A stretch of 64,000 nucleotides of DNA from Actinomadura barringtoniae (GTDB lineage Bacteria; Actinomycetota; Actinomycetes; Streptosporangiales; Streptosporangiaceae). The stretch lies in NCBI RefSeq assembly GCF_017573505.1, contig NZ_JAGEOJ010000002.1, positions 186,001 to 250,000 of the forward strand, in the 5' to 3' direction. How positions within the stretch are numbered: the stretch's first letter is position 1; every line of letters starts with the position of its first letter. The notes beneath the pieces are model-generated. The model made no database searches. It saw only the letters and a program-made list of their open reading frames with translations, and had not been told where the DNA came from. Positions 10,290 to 18,077 of this stretch are shown here, piece after piece. The position numbers and the translations under genes were made by a program.

Positions 10290-10685
10290 TCAAGGCCCGG
10301 GAGGAGCATCCGCGGGCATGGACGAAAATGCCCGCCCGAGGGCCTTGGTTTGGGCCGTGTCAGTGCGTCGAATCACGAACAGGGTCGCCAGAGCAAGGAC
10401 GCTCGGGCCCGCGAACAGGCCAGCCAACCAGACCTGATTATGTAGCCCTAGGACGACCGCGCCGCCCAGCATCCCAAGGACGATCACGAACCCCGCATAC
10501 AGCCCAGTCATGTAGAGCCTGTGACTGTTCTTGAGCTGCATCATCCGGTACTCGTGTTCGCGGGCGAGTTGAGGATCAAGAGCCCGGAGCGCGATCTCAA
10601 GGTGTTCGGGCGGTAGCTGAGCCCACTGCCTTGCCAGGTCGAGTGCACTTGGTACCTCTGGCCTGCCTTCAACATCCTCAGCCAT
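10290..10685 (-). CDS. Small two-helix membrane protein, resembles DUF2335
   Basis: The protein has 131 residues. Its soluble N-terminus contains LPPEHLEIALRALDPQLARE and then EHEYRMMQLKNSHRLY. Two transmembrane helices follow at about 58-80 and 84-105, with an RR-containing cytoplasmic tail. The arrangement (LPP-containing region, charged helix, two helices close together) resembles DUF2335 membrane proteins, but I am not sure of the family. Its ATG shares one base with the stop codon of the upstream gene (TAATG), so the two are almost certainly translated as a coupled pair. No function can be assigned. It lies in the integrase-bearing island, where small membrane pairs are sometimes effectors. 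Confidence 0.7.
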   Translation of the reverse strand: MAEDVEGRPEVPSALDLARQWAQLPPEHLEIALRALDPQLAREHEYRMMQLKNSHRLYMTGLYAGFVIVLGMLGGAVVLGLHNQVWLAGLFAGPSVLALATLFVIRRTDTAQTKALGRAFSSMPADAPPGP

Positions 10686-11239
10686 TAGAAGCGCCCGCTC
10701 TCGTCTACGCGGGATGCGCTTTGCGTAGCGGGGGGTGAACCGAGCCGCAGGAATAGGTCATTCAATCCCACGACCATCCCAAGGGCGGCATCCGGGACAT
10801 CGGGGGAATCGGGCAGACCTATAAAGAGAAAGCGCGACTGCGGGGCAGAGATCCACGCTCGCTGATAAGGACCCATATAGACGTCCTCTACGTAGGCAAT
10901 GGCATCTCTTGACAGCCTAAATTTCTCAACTGCCTCTCTCGCGAAACTTCTTCGCTCGATACGTCGTTGCCGAATGACAAAGCCAGTGATCCAAACACAT
11001 GCAATAAATGAACTAGCTACTATCCATACGAAAGGGGACCCTGGATGGTTTACTAGGGCCGTCACCAATCCCAGGAGCAAAATGCCAGCAGCGGATGTGA
11101 GGGTGAGGAGATGTAGCCAAAATTGCCTTCTTTCTCGCCTCTCTCGCTTCACAAGTTCCACCACCTTCCAGAGTTCCACCGGTTGGTGATTGTCTGGTGA
11201 CCGCTCCCAAGGAAAACGACGCTCCTCGTCTGCATCCAC
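10685..11239 (-). CDS. Two-helix membrane protein of unknown function, coupled to the next gene
   Basis: The protein has 184 residues and a GTG start at 11239. A charged N-terminus (VKRERRERRQFW) precedes two transmembrane helices at about 42-62 and 70-90. A basic segment (RQRRIERRSFAREAVEKF) leads to a soluble C-terminal domain of about 85 residues (AIAYVEDVYMGPYQRAWIS, FLFIGLPDSPDVPDAALGMVVGLNDLFLRLG). I do not recognise that domain. The Shine-Dalgarno sequence is weak and distant. The gene is AT-richer than the chromosomal genes to the right, and its stop overlaps the start of the 131-residue membrane protein. The pair looks horizontally acquired. Confidence 0.65.
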   Translation of the reverse strand: MDADEERRFPWERSPDNHQPVELWKVVELVKRERRERRQFWLHLLTLTSAAGILLLGLVTALVNHPGSPFVWIVASSFIACVWITGFVIRQRRIERRSFAREAVEKFRLSRDAIAYVEDVYMGPYQRAWISAPQSRFLFIGLPDSPDVPDAALGMVVGLNDLFLRLGSPPATQSASRVDESGRF

Positions 11240-11453
11240 CTAGACTGCCGTCCTTCCCGACTTAGCCGAACTGGCCTCTCCAGGGTAGCGGGGACGGAGG
11301 CGCTTTGTCTTTGCCAAACTTTACGGAGTCTGTCGATGCGGGAGAACCCAGTCTGGCCTTGCCAAAACACCCTGCCACCTTGGGCCTGGCTCTACCCTCC
11401 AACCAGGTGCTTTAATTCGAGAATCCGGCGAGATCCCCTGCACCACAGGAGTT

Positions 11454-12500
11454 TCAGTACAGCGGACCCAGTCGGCGCTTGGCGGACATGGCACGCTGCT
11501 CGGCCTTCTCCTTGGCGTAGATCTGCCCCATGGCGGTCGGGTCGGCTCATCCGTTGTGTTCGCCCAGGTCGTTCAGAGATCCGCCGTTGTCCAGGAACAG
11601 GTGCGAGAAGGTGTGGCGGAACATGTGCGAGGTCGCGTGGTCGCCATAGCCGAGGCGCTTGCAGCGGCGTGTCAGCATCAGGCGCAGCCCGTTGTACTCC
11701 AGCGGTAGCGGGGAATTGCCCAGCCAGAGCCGGCCAGGGTGCTCATCCGCGAGCGGATGCTCAGCACGGACGCGCAGATAGGCATGCAGCGCCCGAACAG
11801 TGTCGATCTCCAGCCAGATCTGCCGCCCCGATTCGTCGTCCCACTGGCGAGCGCCCTTCTTGGGCGTCACGGTGATGATCGGGTTGTCGAGCGGCGGCAC
11901 GTCTTCTGGGGCCATGGACAGCACTTCCGCGGCCCGCATTCCCTCCAGAAGGCACCCGATCAGCGCCTCGTCCCGGTAATCGGTGAAGGTCCGCTTCTTG
12001 CCCGTAGGACGGCAGGAGTCGATCAGTTCCCGCAGGAACGTCACCGGGAGCACCTTGGGCCGGGTCTTGCGGGGCACATAGAGGTTCACTTCCCCGGCCG
12101 TGATGGGATTGGGGGCCCCGGTCTCCTTCTCGACCCATTTGAAGAAGTTGCGAAGGTTGCGCCGCAGCACGATGGTGCCGTTGGTGCCGTGGGGCTTGCC
12201 GTTATTGGGGTTGGACGCATCGTGATACCAGCGCAGAAACAGGTTCAGCGAGGCGTCATCGCAGGTCAGATCGCCCGGAAGCTTGGATTCGTCCATCCTT
12301 TTCGACAGGATTCCGACAGTGCGCATCTAGGCCCGGATCGTGGCCGGGTCGAAGGGGCGGCCGTTACGGTTCGTGGCAACCTTCAAATACTGCTCGTAGT
12401 GGTCGGCCATCAGCTCTCTGGCCCTGGCTCGCTTGCGCTTGGCCTTGGTGGGCTCGACAATGTCTTGAGCCCCGTGTCCGAAGATCGACTTTCCGCCCAT
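11454..12500 (-). pseudogene. Tyrosine recombinase (integrase) with two in-frame nonsense codons
   Basis: One frame reads from ATG 12500 to TGA 11454 (349 codons including two internal stops). TAG at 12329-12327 falls at codon 58 in a context (DPATIRA, stop, MRTVGILSKRM) where a Tyr would fit. TGA at 11549-11547 falls at codon 318 in LGEHNG, stop, ADPTAMGQIY, where Trp is expected in the recombinase GW motif. The N-terminal SAM-like DNA-binding region is followed by the catalytic domain: an Arg in EGMRAAEVLS, HMFRHTF, and the nucleophile Tyr in GQIYAKEK beyond the second stop. The longest uninterrupted piece (12326-11547, 259 residues) lacks that Tyr and cannot be active alone. It sits 124 bp from the 3' end of a tRNA gene, as expected of a tRNA-targeting integrase. 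Confidence 0.85.
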
Positions 12501-12623
12501 GGCATGCCCCTCACGGCCTGGGGGATGACCGGTTTAGTCCACAAGTCACCTGGTCACCTGCCCCGGATTGCGACCGAGATCCCCAGCGACATGCCAACTT
12601 TGCCCAGGTCAGACCATGTGTTG

Positions 12624-12697
12624 TAGGGCGGGCGGGACTCGAACCCGCGACCCAGGGATTATGAGTCCCCTGCTCTGACCAGCTGAGCTACCGCCCC
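12624..12697 (-). tRNA. tRNA-Met (anticodon CAT), possible integration site
   Basis: The cloverleaf is complete: acceptor GGGGCGG pairs with CCGCCCT (one G-T at the end). The D-arm is GCTC/GAGC, the anticodon loop CTCATAA, and the T-arm GCGGGTTCGAGTCCCGC. CCA is not encoded. A CAT anticodon could also be the tRNA-Ile2 precursor; the body looks more like elongator Met. The broken integrase lies just beyond its 3' end. I found no second copy of the 3' end within the window. Confidence 0.93.
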
Positions 12698-12852
12698 AGG
12701 CGTCCCTGTGAGAAGTGGTAAGGCAAACCGGGGCGCGCCGCGGCAATGATAGCGGCGTGGTCTTTGGCGGGGCCACCTTGAAAGGCGGGGTCACCCGGCG
12801 GGTGAGGGCTTGTCCGCCTTGCGGATGGCCGAGATGTCATACCTGGTGGCGA

Positions 12853-12882
12853 GTGACGGGGACGGTGACCGGTCGGTAGGGT
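12853..12882 (+). promoter_or_regulatory. Promoter of the LprG-P55 operon, predicted leaderless
   Basis: TGACGG (12854-12859) and TAGGGT (12877-12882) have a 17-base spacer and fit the actinobacterial housekeeping promoter. TAGGGT ends 6 bases before ATG 12889 and no ribosome binding site is present, so transcription probably starts at or near the A of the start codon. Confidence 0.5.
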
Positions 12883-12888
12883 CCGCCT

Positions 12889-13602
12889 ATGTCCAGACGA
12901 CGTGTACGTCTCGTCGCGATCGCTCCGGTGGCCCTTGCGCTGACCTTGAGTGCGTGCAACGGCGGGGATGACAAGGGTTCCAAGGTGTCGGCGAACCAGC
13001 CTCAGGGGCAGGCGACGCTCCAGCAGGCGTCGACGGCGATGGCGGGGCTCAAGAGCATCGCCTTCACGCTGTCGACGGAGGGTAAGCCGTCGATCCCGGT
13101 GAAGAGCGGGGACATCAAGCTCCTCAAGAGCGGTGACGCCGAGGGGACGCTCACGATCTCGCAGCTGGGCAAGAACCTGGAGATGAAGGTCGTCGCTCTG
13201 GGTGACCAGTATTACGTGAAGGGCCTGACCGGGAACTGGCAGAAGTTCTCCAAGGCGATGGCCTCGACGGTCTTCAACTATGACCCTTCTGCGGTGCTGG
13301 ACCCCGATCGTGGGATTCCGAAGCTTTTGAATTCGGTGTCCGCACCTACGACCGAGGCCACCGAGAAGGTCAATGGGAAGGACGCCTACCGCATCAAGGC
13401 GACGCTGACCAAGGACGCGGTCGGCGGGCTGATCCCGGGTGTCGACTCCAATATCCAGGGGCTCATCTGGGTGGGGAAGGCCGATCATCGGCTGCTGAAG
13501 GTCAAGGGCGACCTGCCCGCGGGACCGGACGGGGACAAGGGGTCGGTGATCATCAACTTCACCGAGTTCGACGCCCCGTACCAGATCAAGGCGCCGCAGT
13601 AG
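12889..13602 (+). CDS. lprG: LprG-like lipid-carrier lipoprotein (LppX_LprAFG family)
   Basis: The protein has 237 residues. The signal peptide ends in the lipobox LSAC with Cys23 as lipidation site, so it is anchored on the outer face of the membrane. The body is a single LppX/LprAFG domain (QASTAMAGLKSIAFTLSTEG at about 45-65, EKVNGKDAYRIKATL near 165, SVIINFTEFDAPYQIKAPQ at the end). In mycobacteria this fold has a hydrophobic cavity that carries triacylglycerol and lipoglycans. The next gene starts 3 bp downstream and encodes the matching P55-type transporter, the same order as in mycobacteria, which strengthens the call. WS/DGAT and lipase genes follow, so its cargo is probably neutral lipid. 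Confidence 0.88.
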   Translation: MSRRRVRLVAIAPVALALTLSACNGGDDKGSKVSANQPQGQATLQQASTAMAGLKSIAFTLSTEGKPSIPVKSGDIKLLKSGDAEGTLTISQLGKNLEMKVVALGDQYYVKGLTGNWQKFSKAMASTVFNYDPSAVLDPDRGIPKLLNSVSAPTTEATEKVNGKDAYRIKATLTKDAVGGLIPGVDSNIQGLIWVGKADHRLLKVKGDLPAGPDGDKGSVIINFTEFDAPYQIKAPQ

Positions 13603-13605
13603 GCC

Positions 13606-15117
13606 ATGGGCAATCGCCGGATCGCGATCGGGGTCGGCGGCGCGGTGGTGCTGCTGGCCGCGCTGGACGCGTATGTGATCACGACGATCCTGGTCACCGT
13701 TGTCGATGACCTCGGGATCCCGATCAATCACCTGGAGCGGATCACGCCGGTTCTGACCGGGTTCCTGCTCGGGTATGTGGCGGCGATGCCGTTGCTGGGG
13801 CAGCTGTCGGATCGGTTCGGGCGGCGGGCTGTTCTGCAGGCTTGTTTGGCGTTCTTCGCTGTGGGGTCGGCGGTTACGGCCTATGCCAAGGGTGTGCCGC
13901 TGCTGACCACCGGGCGGGTCATTCAGGGGGTCGCGGGCGGCGCACTGTTGCCGGTGACGATGGCGCTGGCCGGTGATCTTTGGGAGGAACGCAAGCGTCC
14001 GGTGGTCTTGGGCGCGGTGGGTGCGGCGCAGGAGCTCGGGAGCGTTCTCGGGCCTCTGTACGGGGTGGGGATCGCGGCCGCATTCGGGTGGCGCTGGATC
14101 TTCTGGATCAACCTGCCGCTGGCCGTGGCGGCGATGGTGGCGGTGCACTTCACCGTTCCGGGCGGACGCAAGGAGGGCGAAGAGCGGCCGGGCGTTGATG
14201 TGGTGGGCGGGGCGTTGCTGGCGCTTGGCCTGGGATTGCTCGTGACGGGGCTTTACAACCCGCATCCGGATGAGACGGCCATGCCCTCGTGGGGGCTGCC
14301 GACGATCGCGGGCGGGGTGGTCGTTCTGATCGCCTTCGTGGTCTGGGAGGCACGGACCCGGACGAAACTGCTCGATCTGAGTGGCGTACGGCGTGGGCCG
14401 CTGTTCGCGACGCTCGGCGTGAGCCTGCTGTCGGGCGCGGCGCTGATGGTGACGCTCGTCGACGTCGTCCTGGTCGCCCAGACCATCCTCGACAAGAGCT
14501 CGACCGAGGGCGCGCTGATGCTGACGCGCTTCCTGGTCGCGCTGCCGATCGCCGCGGTGGCGGGCGGGTTCGTGGCGCACCGGTACGGCGAGCGCTGGCC
14601 GATGGTCGCGGGCATGCTGATCTCGGCGGCCGGCTTCCTGCTGATCGCGGGCTGGCCGGCGGACCTGGAAAACGCCTCGTACGGGCCGATCCCCCGCATG
14701 GACGCCGACCTGGTGCTGACCGGGCTCGGCCTGGGGCTGGTGATCGCGCCGGTCTCGTCGGCGGTGCTGCGATTCGTTCCGGCGGCGCAGCACGGGGTGG
14801 CGTCGGCGGCCGTGGTGGTCGCGCGGATGATGGGGATGCTGCTCGGCATCTCGGCGCTGTCGGCGTGGGGCTTCTACCGCTTCCGGTCGCTGACCGAGAA
14901 CCTCCAGATGCCGCTGCCGTTCGACTCCGGGTTCAAGGCCAAGCTCGCGGCGTACGAGGCGGCGGTCAAGGACGCGCTGCGGACCGAGTACCAGGAGATC
15001 TTCTGGGTGACGGCCGCCCTTTGTGTGCTGGGCGCCCTGCTGGCGCTGGCGATCTCCACTCACCGCGATGACAAGAACAGCGTGGAGACTCAGTCAGAAC
15101 GAGCCTTGACGCAGTGA
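13606..15117 (+). CDS. P55-type MFS lipid exporter (Rv1410c-like)
   Basis: The protein has 503 residues with about 14 predicted membrane helices. An acidic residue, D21, in the first helix (ALDAYVITTI) corresponds in position to the proton-coupling Asp of mycobacterial P55. Motif A is present (GQLSDRFGRR, 65-74). Between the last two helices there is a long soluble insertion at about 425-465 (FRSLTENLQMPLP to EYQEIF), similar to the extended hairpin of the mycobacterial triacylglycerol transporters. It lies 3 bp after lprG and is co-transcribed. The inferred role is to move triacylglycerol or related lipids across the membrane and hand them to LprG. A plain drug efflux role is less likely given the operon. 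Confidence 0.85.
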   Translation: MGNRRIAIGVGGAVVLLAALDAYVITTILVTVVDDLGIPINHLERITPVLTGFLLGYVAAMPLLGQLSDRFGRRAVLQACLAFFAVGSAVTAYAKGVPLLTTGRVIQGVAGGALLPVTMALAGDLWEERKRPVVLGAVGAAQELGSVLGPLYGVGIAAAFGWRWIFWINLPLAVAAMVAVHFTVPGGRKEGEERPGVDVVGGALLALGLGLLVTGLYNPHPDETAMPSWGLPTIAGGVVVLIAFVVWEARTRTKLLDLSGVRRGPLFATLGVSLLSGAALMVTLVDVVLVAQTILDKSSTEGALMLTRFLVALPIAAVAGGFVAHRYGERWPMVAGMLISAAGFLLIAGWPADLENASYGPIPRMDADLVLTGLGLGLVIAPVSSAVLRFVPAAQHGVASAAVVVARMMGMLLGISALSAWGFYRFRSLTENLQMPLPFDSGFKAKLAAYEAAVKDALRTEYQEIFWVTAALCVLGALLALAISTHRDDKNSVETQSERALTQ

Positions 15118-15202
15118 TCAACGGAATGCGAAATTGACCTCCGGGGGTAACAAGTGACCGCTCGGTAAGGGCCGTCCACGCACCATCGGGGAGGCGCCGC
15201 AG

Positions 15203-16201
15203 ATGGGCCCTGTCATCGAAGCACGCCCTGGCACGACCATCCGTGCCAGGCTCGCGGCCCGGGGGCTGAAGACCGCCGTCCGGCCGATGCTCACGTACTG
15301 GCCGCTCAGCTACCGGAGCCTGCGTCCCGCGTTCGCGATCGATCTCGCGGCGCCGCTCGCGCTGCCCGCGCCGCGCTGGGCCGATGTGGAACGCGTGCCC
15401 TTTCGCGACTTCCGCGCCGAGTGGGTACGGGCGCCCGAGTGCGCCGAGGACCGCGTGGTCCTGTACTTCCACGGCGGCGGCTTCTTCTCGTGCGGGCTGC
15501 GCACCCACCGGCGGATGATCGCCCGCATCGCTTCCACCGCGGGCGCGCCCGTGCTGTCGGTCGCCTACCGGCAGCTTCCGGCGGCGCCGCTGGCGGTGTC
15601 GATCGCCGACTGCGTGCACGCCTACCGCTTCCTGCTGGAGAAGGGGTACGACCCGGAGCGCATCGTTCTCGCGGGCGACTCGGCGGGCGGGTTCCTGGCG
15701 TTCGCCGCCACACAGCAGGCACTCGCCGAGGGGCTGCCGTCGCCCGCCGCGATCGTCGCGCTGGCGCCGCTCACCGACCTGGACCACACCGCCAAGGTCG
15801 CGCACGCCAACGCCAAGCTGGACGCCTACCTCCCGGCCCGCCGGGTGGAACGGCTGGCACAGCTGCTCACTGACGGCGACGTCCCGCTGGACCCGATGGT
15901 CTCGCCGGTGAACGGCGATCTGTCCGGCCTGCCGCCGGTGCTGATCCAGGTCGGGTCGACGGAGATGCTGCGCGTGGACGCCGAGTTGATGGCCGAACGG
16001 CTGGAGGACGCCGGCGTGCCGTGCCGCCTCCAGGTCTGGGAAGGCCAGGTGCACGTCTTCCAGGTGTTCGCCGACCTGGTGCCCGAGGGCCTGGCCGCGC
16101 TGCACGAGGTCGGCGCGTTCATCCGCGAGCACTCCACGCCGCGCGTACGCCCGACCCGGCGCCGCTTCACCCGCCGCAAGCCCAAGTCCATCGCCGCATA
16201 A
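15203..16201 (+). CDS. Alpha/beta-hydrolase, HSL-family esterase/lipase
   Basis: The protein has 332 residues. The oxyanion-hole motif HGGG (90-93) and nucleophile elbow GDSAGG (158-163, Ser160) define the hormone-sensitive lipase (bacterial lipase IV) family. The catalytic Asp and His are in the C-terminal part (EMLRVDAELM, QVHVFQVF). ATG 15203 is preceded by GGGGAGGCG. No signal peptide is visible, so it is probably cytoplasmic or membrane-associated. It lies between the LprG/P55 operon and two WS/DGAT genes on the same strand, so turnover of acylglycerols or wax esters is a natural role. The exact substrate is unknown. The stop codon is followed by degenerate copies of the gene's own 3' end. 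Confidence 0.88.
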   Translation: MGPVIEARPGTTIRARLAARGLKTAVRPMLTYWPLSYRSLRPAFAIDLAAPLALPAPRWADVERVPFRDFRAEWVRAPECAEDRVVLYFHGGGFFSCGLRTHRRMIARIASTAGAPVLSVAYRQLPAAPLAVSIADCVHAYRFLLEKGYDPERIVLAGDSAGGFLAFAATQQALAEGLPSPAAIVALAPLTDLDHTAKVAHANAKLDAYLPARRVERLAQLLTDGDVPLDPMVSPVNGDLSGLPPVLIQVGSTEMLRVDAELMAERLEDAGVPCRLQVWEGQVHVFQVFADLVPEGLAALHEVGAFIREHSTPRVRPTRRRFTRRKPKSIAA

Positions 16202-16303
16202 AGCACCAACGACCATCGCCGCCTGAGCGCCCGGACCATCGTCGGCTGAGCGCCCGGACCATCGCCGCCTGAGCGCCCGGACCATCGTCGGCTGAGCAAG
16301 GTG
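16189..16303 (+). repeat. 23-bp tandem repeats growing out of the lipase 3' end
   Basis: Four 23-bp units (16212, 16235, 16258, 16281) begin ACCATCGYCGSCTGAG and alternate between two variants, giving a 46-bp higher-order period. The lipase's last codons and stop (CCATCGCCGCATAA, 16188-16201) are a degenerate copy of the same unit. Confidence 0.85.
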
Positions 16304-16418
16304 ACCATGTCATTTGCTCACTAGCCGCGTCCCCGTATTGCCGCCGAATCCGATTGGACGGAGCATCGGCGGGAAGCCCTTAGGACTTCCCCCGACGACG
16401 GACGACGGACGGACGGAC

Positions 16419-17792
16419 ATGGAACGCATGAGCGGCCTGGACGCGGGCTTCTACTTCGCCGAATCCGAGAACAACCCCCTGCACATCGCGTCGGTGACGG
16501 TCTTCGAGGGGCCGGTTCCGACGTACGGCGAGGTGATCCGGGCGATCATCGCCAAGATCCCGCAGGTGCCGCGCTACCGCCAGCGCGTCCGTACCGTTCC
16601 GCTGCATCTCGGCCGCCCGATCTGGGTGGACGACCCCTACTTCAACATCCTCTACCACGTGCGCCACACGGCCGTTCCGAAGCCCGGCGGCCCCGAGGAG
16701 CTGCGCAACCTGGCCGGCCGCGTGCTGTCGCAACGCCTGGACATGGACAAGCCGCTCTGGGAGATCTGGCTGGTCGAGGGCCTGGAGGACGGGCGCTGGG
16801 CGCTCATCAGCAAGGTCCACCACAGCGTCGTGGACGGGGTCGGCGGCGTGGACCTGATGACCTCGCTGTTCGACCTGTCCGCCGACGTCGAGCATCCCGT
16901 CATGGTGGAGATCCCCAAGCCCGAACCCGAGCCCTCCGCCGTGGACTTCCTGGTCGACACCGCGCAGTCGGCGATCGGCGAGCCGCTGCGCGCGGCGGCC
17001 GGGCTGCCGGGCGCGGCCCGCCGCCTGGCGAGCACGGGCACGCTGCGCACGCTCGGCGTCGAGCTGCCCAAGTTCGTCGGCCGCCTGTCGCGCCCGACGA
17101 CCGGGTCGCTGAACGGGACGATCGGGCCGCACCGCCGCTGGATGTGGACGCACGCCGACCTCGACGAGATCCGCCAGGTGCGCAAGGCGTTCGGCGGCAC
17201 CGTGAACGATGTCGTGCTGACCGCGGTCGCCGGGGGCTTCCACGCGTTGCTGGAGTCGCGCGGCGAACTGGAGGAGGACACGCGGGTGCGCACCCTCGTT
17301 CCGGTGTCGGTGCGGGCGCGGGACGAGCGCGGCGACGTCAACAACCGGGTGTCGGGCGTGCTGGTGACGCTGCCGGTGGGCGAGGCCGACCCGCGCCGCC
17401 GCCTCTTCGAGATCCGCAGCCAGATGAACGACGTCAAGCGCACCCACCACGCCGCGCCCGGCGAGGCGCTCGGCCGGCTGGCCGGGTTCGCGCCGACGCT
17501 GATGGCGCTCGGTTCGCGGTACGCGCTGAGCCACAGCCAGCCGTGGGTGCAGACGGTGGTGACGAACGTGCCGGGGCCGCCGTTCCCGCTGTACGTGCTG
17601 GGCCGGCGGCTGACGGGCCTGTATCCGTTCGTGCCGCTGGCGGCGGGCCTGCGCGTCGGGATCGCCGTCTTCTCCTACGAGGGCCGCTTCACGTTCGGGC
17701 TCACGGGCGACTTCGACGGGATGCCCGACCTGGACGTGCTGGCGAGCGGGATCCGCGGCGGCTTCGACGAGCTGGTCGAACAGGCCTCGTAA
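16419..17792 (+). CDS. WS/DGAT acyltransferase (wax ester synthase/diacylglycerol acyltransferase)
   Basis: The protein has 457 residues from ATG 16419. The frame is open further upstream to 16314, but family homology begins at MERMSGLDAGF. The catalytic motif HHSVVDG is at 134-140, and the second conserved block (NDVVLTAVAGGF) lies near 265. The C-terminal block (TNVPGPPFPLYVLG) is also typical. The family transfers acyl groups from acyl-CoA to diacylglycerol or fatty alcohol, making storage triacylglycerol or wax ester at the membrane-cytosol interface. The best ribosome site is a weak GGACGG. It is a paralogue of the next gene, and with LprG/P55 and the lipase it makes a coherent neutral-lipid cluster. 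Confidence 0.92.
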   Translation: MERMSGLDAGFYFAESENNPLHIASVTVFEGPVPTYGEVIRAIIAKIPQVPRYRQRVRTVPLHLGRPIWVDDPYFNILYHVRHTAVPKPGGPEELRNLAGRVLSQRLDMDKPLWEIWLVEGLEDGRWALISKVHHSVVDGVGGVDLMTSLFDLSADVEHPVMVEIPKPEPEPSAVDFLVDTAQSAIGEPLRAAAGLPGAARRLASTGTLRTLGVELPKFVGRLSRPTTGSLNGTIGPHRRWMWTHADLDEIRQVRKAFGGTVNDVVLTAVAGGFHALLESRGELEEDTRVRTLVPVSVRARDERGDVNNRVSGVLVTLPVGEADPRRRLFEIRSQMNDVKRTHHAAPGEALGRLAGFAPTLMALGSRYALSHSQPWVQTVVTNVPGPPFPLYVLGRRLTGLYPFVPLAAGLRVGIAVFSYEGRFTFGLTGDFDGMPDLDVLASGIRGGFDELVEQAS

Positions 17793-18077
17793 ACCGACAT
17801 GGTCAGAGGTGGCCGGATCCGGCCACTCATCCCAAAGAACGTCGTTCACAGCGACCGCACTTGTCACTTGGGTGACACATCGCCCGGTTAGCGTGACTTT
17901 TCGACCCCATCGAACGTTCACCGGACTGAGGACCGATCTCGTTCCGGTCGGCCGAAACAGCGGTCAAGTGAGTCAGATGGTTTGTCAGGGATGGCCCCCG
18001 GTGTTACCTCTATCCCCATCAGCCCCCTGCCCCTCCCCCATCCCCCGAGAACGAAAGACGGTGAGGCCGTGCATCGG

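Noticed and set aside
11454..12500. Programmed stop-codon readthrough or pyrrolysine/selenocysteine use in the integrase
   Set aside because: Both stops fit single-base mutations at conserved Tyr and Trp positions; no SECIS-like structure or recoding machinery is visible, so a pseudogene is simpler.
16212..16303. CRISPR-like array
   Set aside because: The 23-bp units are contiguous with no spacers and derive from the lipase 3' end.
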